Positions 1 through 5,444 of a stretch of 23,646 nt of DNA are shown one piece after another. Positions within the stretch are counted from its first letter, which is position 1; each line of letters opens with the position of its first letter. The notes below the pieces were generated by a model. That model was not told where the DNA came from and did no database searches. It was given only the letters and a program-made list of their open reading frames with translations. A program made the position numbers and the translations under genes. The stretch is from a virus, in the IMG/VR virus record IMGVR_UViG_3300038424_000586, positions 1 to 23,646 of that record; one strand, given 5' to 3'.

Positions 1-16
1 GATTAAATCCTGCACA

Positions 17-45
17 AATATACTACATCATTTCGCAAAAGTCAA
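17..45 (-). promoter_or_regulatory. Leftward sigma70-type promoter pointing out of the window
   Basis: Read on the minus strand, TTGACT (45-40) is followed by exactly 17 bases and TATATT (22-17). The spacer end plus -10 reads GATGTAGTATATTT, identical to the promoter at 3249-3277. It lies just downstream of the last minus-strand gene (stop at 74) and would transcribe genes left of position 1, presumably more structural genes. Its target is not visible. Confidence 0.75.
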
Positions 46-73
46 GCTCGAATTCCGCCTGCGCGCCTCTTTT

Positions 74-361
74 TTAATAATCGTTCCTCACCCTCAATAT
101 CATCGCCAGCTCCTTAACGCGTCCCTCGCTCGTCGTGGCCTTGACGGTGACCGTGTAATCCGCGCCATCTGTGCCGCCCGTCAACCACACTTTGACGGTG
201 TTCGCCGACATCGAGGTGCTTGATACCGTCAGGCCCGACGGATTAACGGGGATTTGAACGGAGCTCACCGAATCCGTCGAGGGCAGATTAAACACGAAAT
301 CATAATCGAGCTTCTCGTCCGTCTGCTGTTCGAATTTCTTTATCACCTTTTGTAGCGACAT
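74..361 (-). CDS. Small fibre-like / Ig-like phage structural protein
   Basis: A 95-residue protein with no signal peptide. The second half contains the pattern VKVWLTGGTDGADYTVTV and ends in a short strand ending LRVRNDY. From memory this matches small phage proteins annotated as fibre-like, with a VxLSGGTxGxDYxVT core and an Ig-like beta sandwich. These are common virion accessory proteins. It is the last gene of the leftward operon, 10 bases after the repeat protein, with AAGG about 8 bases before the ATG. A structural role is inferred from family resemblance and position. The exact virion location is unknown. Confidence 0.6.
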   Translation of the reverse strand: MSLQKVIKKFEQQTDEKLDYDFVFNLPSTDSVSSVQIPVNPSGLTVSSTSMSANTVKVWLTGGTDGADYTVTVKATTSEGRVKELAMILRVRNDY

Positions 362-371
362 GCGGCGTGCC

Positions 372-1322
372 TTATTCTATAATGATGCGTGCCGGAGAGC
401 TATCCGGAATTGTCCGCGCTGCAGGGTAATCAAGGACTATTCTCGATACCGTGTCGGTGACGATACGTGTCGGCGATTTGTCCATGACGATCCTGGCGAG
501 GGTGTTGTCGCTCACTCTTCCTCCTCTGGCAGCGGGCAGCGACGCGTACCTGGCGATGATGCAAGTAAGACCCGCGATCTCACCATCGCTGATCGTTTGG
601 ATGCGCGATCGCCCGGCGACCTGCCTGTCAGATTCTGAACCGATCCGGCCTTTGCCCAGGATGGTCCGCGCGGTTCCGGAGGCGATGTCGGCCATACCCG
701 CTTGCGCGCGACCTGCTTTCGCCGTCACGCGCGATTTGGCGCTCGTTGGCTTTTCAGCCGTCACTTGCACGCGGGACACGGCTGTTTGAGTCCGGTCCGA
801 CTTGGCGCGCATGCGAGCAGTCCCCGCCTGGGTCTTATCTGTAGTAACCTCTAATCGGGATTTTCCTGGTTGAGTTGGATCCGACTTCTTCTGAACGCGC
901 CCCAGTCCGGTTTGCGTACGGTCGCTCGTCGCTCTGATATTCCCGATTCCGGCTTGGCTGCGATCCGTTTTGTTCTTGATGTTCCCGGTCCCTGCCTGCG
1001 TCTTGTCCGCCTTCGCCCTGACGCGACTCAGCCCGGCTTGCGTGCGATCGGTTTTATTCCTGATGTTCCCAACACCGGCCTGTGTCTTGTCGGTCTTCGC
1101 CGTAACGCGGGAGCTGCCGGTTTGTGTCTTATCCGATTTTGTTCGCAGTCGGGATTTTCCAGTCTGAGTCTGGTCAGACTTCTTTCCGATGCGCCCCAGT
1201 CCGGTCTGTGTCCGGTCCGTCTTGCCCTTGATGTTTGCTTTTCCGGTCTGGGTCTTCTGAGGGGGATCCGGAGCGTCGACTTTTATCCAGGAGACATATG
1301 CATATTTAGTTCCGCCTGCCAT
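372..1322 (-). CDS. 14-residue-repeat protein, probable fibre or adhesin shaft
   Basis: A 316-residue protein built almost wholly from repeats. Residues 22-259 are 17 consecutive 14-residue units with consensus D-[KR]-T-Q-[TA]-G-x-[SG]-[RN]-[IV]-x-x-[KT]-[ST]. The first twelve are regular and the last five degrade. Residues about 275-316 switch to a shorter 8-10-residue repeat built around ARIVxD. The N-terminal ~21 residues (MAGGTKYAYVSWIKVDAP) are non-repetitive and could be the attachment end. Strict periodicity with one hydrophobic position and T/Q/G turns suggests a beta-solenoid or extended fibre; this is inference. It starts at an ATG overlapping the previous stop (TAATG) and sits among fibre-like genes, which fits a receptor-binding or fibre role. 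No domain I can name with certainty. Confidence 0.7.
   Translation of the reverse strand: MAGGTKYAYVSWIKVDAPDPPQKTQTGKANIKGKTDRTQTGLGRIGKKSDQTQTGKSRLRTKSDKTQTGSSRVTAKTDKTQAGVGNIRNKTDRTQAGLSRVRAKADKTQAGTGNIKNKTDRSQAGIGNIRATSDRTQTGLGRVQKKSDPTQPGKSRLEVTTDKTQAGTARMRAKSDRTQTAVSRVQVTAEKPTSAKSRVTAKAGRAQAGMADIASGTARTILGKGRIGSESDRQVAGRSRIQTISDGEIAGLTCIIARYASLPAARGGRVSDNTLARIVMDKSPTRIVTDTVSRIVLDYPAARTIPDSSPARIIIE
546..1259 (-). repeat. Tandem 42-bp coding repeats (17 units)
   Basis: This is the DNA span encoding the seventeen 14-residue units of the protein at 372-1322. Units have diverged at the DNA level while keeping the T-Q-[TA]-G and [RN]-[IV] positions, so protein-level selection has probably maintained the period. 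Repeats near the N-terminal end are the most alike, which suggests recent duplication there. Such arrays can expand or contract by recombination and are also prone to assembly collapse. Confidence 0.8.
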
Positions 1323-1723
1323 TAGCTTGACGTCTGCTTGGTAACCTTAACGCTGAGATTGCTGAAATTTGTGATCGTCGACGCCGCAACGGTCAGAGTG
1401 TAGTTGGCGTAAGATGTCGTCAGAAGCTGGCTCGCATAGCCCCTCTGCGTTGCGCCCTCCATGAGATAGATACCGAGGTACTGGTCTGTCGCGCCCGAAT
1501 CCATTTTCGCTCTGACCGTCACAACAACGTTCTGGCTTTTATCCGGCGCCTTCGGAGGACTGCCAACCGACACCTCGAATGTATGGGCGGTGCCATCCTG
1601 AGCATTCGCCTGAACGTACCCTGAATCGTCGGGAGATGCCCCGTCATTGAGTTCGCTCCACAGCGGAGTGCTCGTCCAACTATCAGTGGAAAGGTCGCCG
1701 GTCGGATCAAGGCGCTGCGACAT
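1322..1723 (-). CDS. Small beta-rich phage structural protein
   Basis: 133 residues starting MSQRLDPTGDL. The start is the ATG that overlaps the upstream stop as ATGA at 1721-1725; upstream in-frame starts would lie inside the neighbouring gene. The sequence alternates short hydrophobic strands with turns (HTFEVSVG, VVVTVRAKM, YLGIYLMEG, YTLTVAAS, SNLSVKVTK). This is the look of a jelly-roll or carbohydrate-binding-type sandwich seen in phage fibre accessory proteins. No catalytic motif or signal peptide is seen. The function is inferred from fold appearance and its place between fibre-like genes. Confidence 0.6.
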   Translation of the reverse strand: MSQRLDPTGDLSTDSWTSTPLWSELNDGASPDDSGYVQANAQDGTAHTFEVSVGSPPKAPDKSQNVVVTVRAKMDSGATDQYLGIYLMEGATQRGYASQLLTTSYANYTLTVAASTITNFSNLSVKVTKQTSS

Positions 1724-2202
1724 CAGTCGATCTCCATTATCCGCTGCGCGACTTGCCCGAGCTGATCGGTGGCGTTCCAGCCGAGACAATAAACGATCGG
1801 ATCCTCCCACTGCCGGCCCATCTTCCCAGATCGGACGTTCACCTCGACGTTCGCTCGATGCTTTCGGAAAAAGGCCAACTTGTACACGCGAGATCCATCT
1901 CGCGCTCGCGGATCCATCCCGAAAGGCACGCCGTCGATTTCAAAATGTCCGTCGGTCAGATCTACAAGATACGTGTGTTGATTCTTTTTTGAGGCCGAGG
2001 TCGGCCCAACGAGGAAGAACGCCTGAAGGTTTTCCTGGTCAACGTCGAAAAAAGCCGATCGGTTCGGCTCCTTTGCGCTTACGTCCTCCGGGTTCTGTTG
2101 GAAGTGCGATCCATCCTTATAGACGGCAACGAAGAGGTACTTCAACGCCGCCTTTGACGAGGTATCCGCGACCTTCAGGTCGCGACTCTCTTTATCCGGC
2201 AT
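1723..2202 (-). CDS. Phage protein of unknown function in the leftward late operon
   Basis: A 159-residue soluble protein starting MPDKESRDLK. The chosen ATG overlaps the upstream stop as ATGA at 2200-2204; a TTG one codon earlier is less likely. Segments such as KYLFVAVYKDG and TYLVDLTDGHFEIDG suggest a beta-rich fold. A REP-like palindrome (1887-1904) is translated inside it as part of RARDGSRV. It ends at the ATGA coupling with the next gene. I do not recognise the family. Position argues for a virion or assembly role. Confidence 0.6.
   Translation of the reverse strand: MPDKESRDLKVADTSSKAALKYLFVAVYKDGSHFQQNPEDVSAKEPNRSAFFDVDQENLQAFFLVGPTSASKKNQHTYLVDLTDGHFEIDGVPFGMDPRARDGSRVYKLAFFRKHRANVEVNVRSGKMGRQWEDPIVYCLGWNATDQLGQVAQRIMEID
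1882..1904. repeat. REP-like palindrome inside a coding region
   Basis: GTAC followed by CGCGAGATCCATCTCGCG (1887-1904), with 8-bp arms. It is nearly the same palindrome as those at 2471-2488 and 10717-10734. It is translated in frame in the minus-strand gene 1723-2202. Confidence 0.65.
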
Positions 2203-2441
2203 CAAAGCCCGTTCAAAATGCCCTGCATTTCATCCTGCAGCTCCTGCTCCTTCGCCGCAGTCACGACCGGAACGTTGTCCCGGTTATGCGCATCGATGAG
2301 CGCTTGCAGCTCCTGGGCGGACGCAACTTTCGGAAACTTCACGAAGTGACCGCACGCGCACGTCGCATGGAACTCTTTCCCCGCGACCGAGAGAGTGTGA
2401 TCGGTGGGTTTCTGGCAGGTGGCACAAAACATTGTCTTCAT
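2202..2441 (-). CDS. Small zinc-ribbon protein
   Basis: 79 residues starting MKTMFCATCQK. The start is set by GGAG nine bases upstream; a GTG five codons earlier overlaps that ribosome binding site and is not credible. Two cysteine pairs, CATC near the N-terminus and CACG about 20 residues on, give a four-cysteine zinc-ribbon pattern. The second half is a charged helix. Many phages carry such small proteins of unknown role, often in nucleic-acid contact. It lies between the virion gene at 2489 and the structural cluster, and couples to the next gene by ATGA. Confidence 0.65.
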   Translation of the reverse strand: MKTMFCATCQKPTDHTLSVAGKEFHATCACGHFVKFPKVASAQELQALIDAHNRDNVPVVTAAKEQELQDEMQGILNGL

Positions 2442-2465
2442 AGATCGATTCTCCACTGGCTAATT

Positions 2466-2488
2466 GTAACCGCGAGATTTATCTCGCG
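2466..2488. repeat. REP-like palindrome
   Basis: GTAA followed by the 18-bp perfect palindrome CGCGAGATTTATCTCGCG at 2471-2488. It lies between the virion gene stop and the next start. The same 18 bases recur at 10717-10734. Confidence 0.75.
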
Positions 2489-3103
2489 CTAATTTTCCGC
2501 ATATTCCAACGTGAGCGTCTGCGTCCCCGTATCATTCGGCGCAGCGAGGGCGGACGTTTGCATCTGCGTGACGAGCCACTCCGAATATGCCGGGTTCGCC
2601 GTCGTCGAGGCTCCTTTGCCGGCCGCCTCCGGACCCGTCGCGCCGAACTGCACGGCCTGTCCCGATCCGATCGCAATCGCCGTCGTCATGTCCACGGTCA
2701 GGTTCGCGTTTGCGTTCACGCTCGGCGTTGTGTACCCGCCCGATGGAGCGACCTTGCCTTTCAGCGTCAGCCCGGTTCCAAGCGTCCCCGCTGTATGCGC
2801 GAAGAGCCCTGCGAGGATCTGATTGTACGTCCCGGAGAAATGTCCGAACTGCCATTTGTCGAAAGAGTTGTTGCCGGCCGTAACGGGGGCCGAAGAATAT
2901 GCCGTCGTCGAATCATCGATGTTCTTCCAGTTCACCTCCGCCCGCGCGGCCGTGCGCGTGGCGCCTTTCGCCGGCGTGCCAGTGGCGGCACCGTTGTCCT
3001 CCTCGAACTCAAAAGTTGCGGCCATTCCAAACGGAACTGCGCGATGAACGAACATGATGATGATGAGTGCTGCAAGGTAGGCAACGCAAAACGCAGTGTA
3101 CAT
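2489..3103 (-). CDS. Virion structural protein, first gene of the leftward late operon
   Basis: 204 residues. The start (MYTAFC) is fixed by the strongest ribosome binding site in the window, GAAGGAGA, about six bases before the ATG. From residue 27 (MAATFEFEEDNG) the protein resembles abundant structural proteins of metagenomic phages, with segments like TRTAARAEVNWKNIDD, WQFGHFSGTYNQI and a C-terminal TLTLEYAEN. Small-residue-rich beta segments fit a fibre, collar or decoration protein. Oddly, residues 4-20 are strongly hydrophobic (AYLAALIIIMFV), like a membrane segment or signal. The internal ATG at 3025 lacks a ribosome binding site. As first gene after the leader at 3128-3234 it should be highly expressed. 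Confidence 0.6.
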   Translation of the reverse strand: MYTAFCVAYLAALIIIMFVHRAVPFGMAATFEFEEDNGAATGTPAKGATRTAARAEVNWKNIDDSTTAYSSAPVTAGNNSFDKWQFGHFSGTYNQILAGLFAHTAGTLGTGLTLKGKVAPSGGYTTPSVNANANLTVDMTTAIAIGSGQAVQFGATGPEAAGKGASTTANPAYSEWLVTQMQTSALAAPNDTGTQTLTLEYAEN

Positions 3104-3127
3104 GTCGATCTCCTTCTATAGACAAAA

Positions 3128-3234
3128 AGTCCCGGCCTCTGCGAGTGATCGGGAGATTCACTGTTGCAGAAACCGGGACTCTTATTCGATAATCCCTGGT
3201 CGCCGAAGTGGCGCCTTGGCGCCACGCAGGCGAC
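3128..3234 (-). ncRNA. Structured leader of the leftward late operon (attenuator / put-like element)
   Basis: Read on the minus strand, hairpin 1 (3234-3199) is an outer GTCGCC/GGCGAC stem enclosing the perfect TGGCGCC-AA-GGCGCCA stem. Next comes the linker GGGATTATCGAATAAG (3196-3181). Hairpin 2 (3180-3128) pairs AGTCCCGG with CCGGGACT, then TTCTGC/GCAGA after a 2-nt mismatch, with an inner AGTGA/TCACT hairpin in its loop. A short U-tract follows (3127-3124). The ribosome binding site and ATG of the virion gene begin about 10-20 bases later. Linker and hairpin 2 closely match the element at 16592-16687. No terminator is seen between the lipoprotein gene and this point, so hairpin 2 would also intercept readthrough from the immunity operon. 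Confidence 0.65.
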
Positions 3235-3248
3235 TTTATACTGCGATA

Positions 3249-3277
3249 AATATACTACATCAAATCGGGAATGTCAA
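3249..3277 (-). promoter_or_regulatory. Leftward late promoter
   Basis: On the minus strand TTGACA (3277-3272), a 17-base spacer and TATATT (3254-3249). The spacer end GATGTAG plus -10 is shared with the promoter at 17-45. Transcription would start around 3242, directly before hairpin 1 of the leader at 3128-3234. Confidence 0.8.
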
Positions 3278-3286
3278 GCCCCTCGC

Positions 3287-3892
3287 CTACTTGGAGAGAT
3301 AGAACTTTAGTTCCGCGTACGCACGCAGCAGATTGATGTCTTGCTTGAAACCTTGCGCCGGCTCAAACGACAACGTGCTGTTGTCGAAATTCAAAGCCCA
3401 CGTGAAATGGGCGGTCTCTGGGATTACGAGTGACGCCCCCACGAGGAAAGAAGTGTTGGATGAAGTCGATATTGCCTTATCTTTCATTGAGAGGTCGCCA
3501 GTCGTCGAGCAGACTCCGCCCCGGAAGAAAATCCCCACCGATCCCACTTTGCCATCCGGATTCGATTCTTCCGGTCCTGTCTCTTGCTTCCTCCTCTCGG
3601 CCGCCGGCCAGGCAACCGCTTCAGAGAGAGTCACCAGATCCTTTTTCATTACGAATCCCACCTCTCCGGAGCCGAGAAGGACCTCATACATGAATGCATA
3701 TTGGCCGGTCACCATCACTGTATCGCCCCTGGAGAGGTCCGGCCCCGGATTGAGATTGTGCACTCCCCCGCGATAGAACTCCGTTCCATTTTCCTTAACA
3801 ATCATTTGGAATGATTCCATCTTCTCTGCCTGCGGGACGGCGCCGCATCCCCACAGAATCGTGGCGGAGGCAAGAACAAACAAAAGCTTCAT
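3287..3892 (-). CDS. Lipoprotein with SH3-like domain in the immunity operon
   Basis: 201 residues. MKLLFVLASATILWGC is a lipoprotein signal, with lipobox LWGC and Cys16 as the predicted lipidated residue. Residues about 30-90 (VKENGTEFYRGG ... GDTVMVTG ... GEVGFVMKKDLVTL) resemble a bacterial SH3-like domain. The C-terminal ~80 residues alternate like beta strands and end FYLSK. GGAGG lies five bases before the ATG. It sits directly downstream of the repressor gene on the same strand, where genes expressed in lysogens usually lie. A lysogenic-conversion or superinfection-exclusion role at the envelope is plausible but unproven. Confidence 0.65.
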   Translation of the reverse strand: MKLLFVLASATILWGCGAVPQAEKMESFQMIVKENGTEFYRGGVHNLNPGPDLSRGDTVMVTGQYAFMYEVLLGSGEVGFVMKKDLVTLSEAVAWPAAERRKQETGPEESNPDGKVGSVGIFFRGGVCSTTGDLSMKDKAISTSSNTSFLVGASLVIPETAHFTWALNFDNSTLSFEPAQGFKQDINLLRAYAELKFYLSK

Positions 3893-3951
3893 AATTCCTC
3901 CAATCTATTTTTTCTTGATTCGCTTAACCTGGTATTTGAGCATTTTCTCCC

Positions 3952-4374
3952 TTAGCACCATCGCCACATCCTGAGCAATATTCTGAGGGTTAAAAACTCT
4001 TCCAGTTGTTCCCTCGTCCTAATTCCAAGATGCTCCAAAAAATCGAGCATTGCAAATTTCTCTTTGAGGCCCTCCTGTATATTCGCTGCATCCATTCCCT
4101 GCAGCTCCGACGTGCGACGCAGCCACTCCTGGAATCTTTTCGAAATGCTCTTCTCGCCTTTCCCCTCCAAAAGCCATTCATCAGAAATTTGCAGCCGGAC
4201 CGCAATCTGTCGGATGAAGTCTGCCGATGGCTTTGTTTTGCCGCTCTCAAGGTCGCGAATTCGATGCCACTTGAGGTCGCCGATCAATTCTCCAAATTTT
4301 GCCTGAGAAAGCCGCCTTTCCTTGCGAATTTGGCGAATCCTCTTGCCTATTTCAATGGAAGAAAGATTCTTCAT
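3952..4374 (-). CDS. XRE-family phage repressor, probable 3' frameshift
   Basis: 140 residues. Residues about 8-66 are an HTH_3/XRE domain: IGKRIRQIRKERRLSQAKFGELIG, an ESGKTKPSADFI recognition region and the hallmark ISDEWLLEGKG. It diverges from the Cro-like gene at 4464, as a lysogeny repressor should. The last 13 residues (LTLRILLRMWRWC) look unnatural. At a T5 run (minus strand; 3996-3992) one extra T would give a continuation NPQNIAQDVAMVLREKML... ending at TAG 3907-3905, only 12 bases before the lipoprotein ATG. This implies a one-base deletion, a recoding site or a sequencing error. No ribosome binding site is seen. The annotated end is the uninterrupted frame. Confidence 0.75.
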   Translation of the reverse strand: MKNLSSIEIGKRIRQIRKERRLSQAKFGELIGDLKWHRIRDLESGKTKPSADFIRQIAVRLQISDEWLLEGKGEKSISKRFQEWLRRTSELQGMDAANIQEGLKEKFAMLDFLEHLGIRTREQLEEFLTLRILLRMWRWC

Positions 4375-4381
4375 TTTTTAC

Positions 4382-4421
4382 TTGACAAATGTAGAAAAAT
4401 TCTCTATATTCTCCCTGTCAA
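4382..4421 (+). promoter_or_regulatory. Early rightward promoter and likely operator region
   Basis: TTGACA (4382-4387), a 17-base spacer and TATATT (4405-4410), driving the Cro-like gene and the transposase operon. TGTCAA at 4416-4421 mirrors the -35, and on the minus strand it gives TTGACA for a weaker repressor promoter with no good -10. The short AGAGAAT-type direct repeats around 4397-4413 (minus strand) are candidate operators. Overlapping divergent promoters between repressor and Cro genes are the standard lysis-lysogeny switch layout. Confidence 0.75.
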
Positions 4422-4463
4422 CTTTTTGCAACGGTATCATAACAAATTAAGGCCAAAGAAACA

Positions 4464-4664
4464 ATGCCGACAACCCTCCGCGAACCGCTTCACATCACTG
4501 TCAAGAAATTGATGCTCGAAAAGGGTCTTCGTCAAAAAGACCTCGTGAAAAAAATCCGCGTGGACGCGAGCTATGTATCCAGAGCCCTCGCCGGAGAACG
4601 TCCGAGACTTCTCGCGGAGTTGTACGCCTACGTGAAAGCCTACGCCCCGAAGAGAGCCGCATGA
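4464..4664 (+). CDS. Cro/Ner-like small DNA-binding protein
   Basis: 66 residues with one helix-turn-helix: ITVKKLMLEKGLRQKDLVKKIRVDASYVSRALAGERPR, so the HTH covers about residues 10-48. It is the first gene of the early operon, opposite the repressor, which is the position of Ner in Mu and Cro in lambdoid phages. It probably turns down the early and repressor promoters. There is a weak AAGG about 10 bases upstream of the ATG. Its stop overlaps the next ATG as ATGA at 4661-4664. Confidence 0.7.
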   Translation: MPTTLREPLHITVKKLMLEKGLRQKDLVKKIRVDASYVSRALAGERPRLLAELYAYVKAYAPKRAA

Positions 4665-5080
4665 AAATGACAACAGACGTTCACGCCACACCATCGGCGC
4701 CGCCCTACGAATGCGGCGTCTTTGAATGCTCAATCGGCGAGTTAATAAGGAACACCAATCTCATCCTATGCAACGAGCGGGGCGATGCTCTCTTCTTTTT
4801 CGACCGCGATGAGGCCGGCAGCCCGATATTCCTCGTCTCGCCGATTGAGCCCCGCCACCGTGCATCGGTCAAGCGTTGGCAGAAGAGAATCCCCTGGGAG
4901 GATTACTCCTACTGCACGGGCGACGAGAAGGATTTCTTGATTCCCCGGGGCCGCGTCCGCCGGGCCTGCCGAATGCTCGGATTGACCCTCAAAAAACCAG
5001 CTCAGACCGAAAAACAGGTCTTGGCCTATCAGCGCAATGCCGCGAGTTTGAGACGCGCCGCGAAAGCCCCAACAGTATAG
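4661..5080 (+). CDS. Early-operon protein of unknown function
   Basis: 139 residues, translationally coupled to the Cro-like gene by ATGA. The N-terminal half carries ECGVFECSIGEL and LFFFDRDEAGSPIFLVSPI, a small mixed alpha/beta domain by eye. The C-terminal ~40 residues are basic (RGRVRRACRMLG, RRAAKAP), suggesting nucleic-acid contact. I do not recognise the family. Its place ahead of the transposase suggests a regulatory role, as inference only. Confidence 0.6.
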   Translation: MKMTTDVHATPSAPPYECGVFECSIGELIRNTNLILCNERGDALFFFDRDEAGSPIFLVSPIEPRHRASVKRWQKRIPWEDYSYCTGDEKDFLIPRGRVRRACRMLGLTLKKPAQTEKQVLAYQRNAASLRRAAKAPTV

Positions 5081-5087
5081 GTTGCAA

Positions 5088-5444
5088 ATGGCAAACCATG
5101 CTATAGCGCCGAAGGAACCAAAACAAAAGATCGGGATTGGCGGTTGTCCAGGGAAGTATGCCCTATACCGATCCGCGCTTTCTGGCATCGGCCTATCGCA
5201 GTATTTACTCTCTAAGCGCTTCGGCGTCCCGAAGTGCGCCGTTTCCAACTTTTTTGCGGGTCGCACTAAGAAAGCTGGTCGCGCCAACTGCCGCAAAATC
5301 CGGGCCGCGCTGCGTGAGCTTGGCATCATCAAACTCCGTCCTCGCTGCGCATGTCCGACCTGCGGGAAGATTCACGCTCAAGCTAAACACGCTTCATCTC
5401 CATCGTTGCCAGCAACACTCATAGAACGGCCATGCAAACAATAA
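5088..5444 (+). CDS. HTH DNA-binding protein upstream of the transposase
   Basis: 118 residues starting MANHAIAPKEPKQK; a TTG two codons earlier is possible. Residues about 33-75 (GIGLSQYLLSKRFGVPKCAVSNFFAGRTKKAGRAN) form a clear helix-turn-helix, followed by a helix (CRKIRAALRELGI) and CPTCGKIH, half a zinc site. The gene ends 13 bases inside the transposase reading frame, so their translation is probably coupled. It is a second small DNA-binding protein after the Cro-like gene and may act as regulator or transposition accessory factor. Confidence 0.6.
   Translation: MANHAIAPKEPKQKIGIGGCPGKYALYRSALSGIGLSQYLLSKRFGVPKCAVSNFFAGRTKKAGRANCRKIRAALRELGIIKLRPRCACPTCGKIHAQAKHASSPSLPATLIERPCKQ

Noticed and set aside
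546-1259. 42-bp repeats as a possible CRISPR array
   Set aside because: The units are contiguous without spacers, in frame, and conserve protein residues rather than DNA.
1647-2492. 281-codon plus-strand open frame
   Set aside because: It is antisense to three coupled minus-strand genes with good starts, is rich in Arg/Ser/Pro, and has no recognisable domain. It is a shadow of GC-rich codon use.
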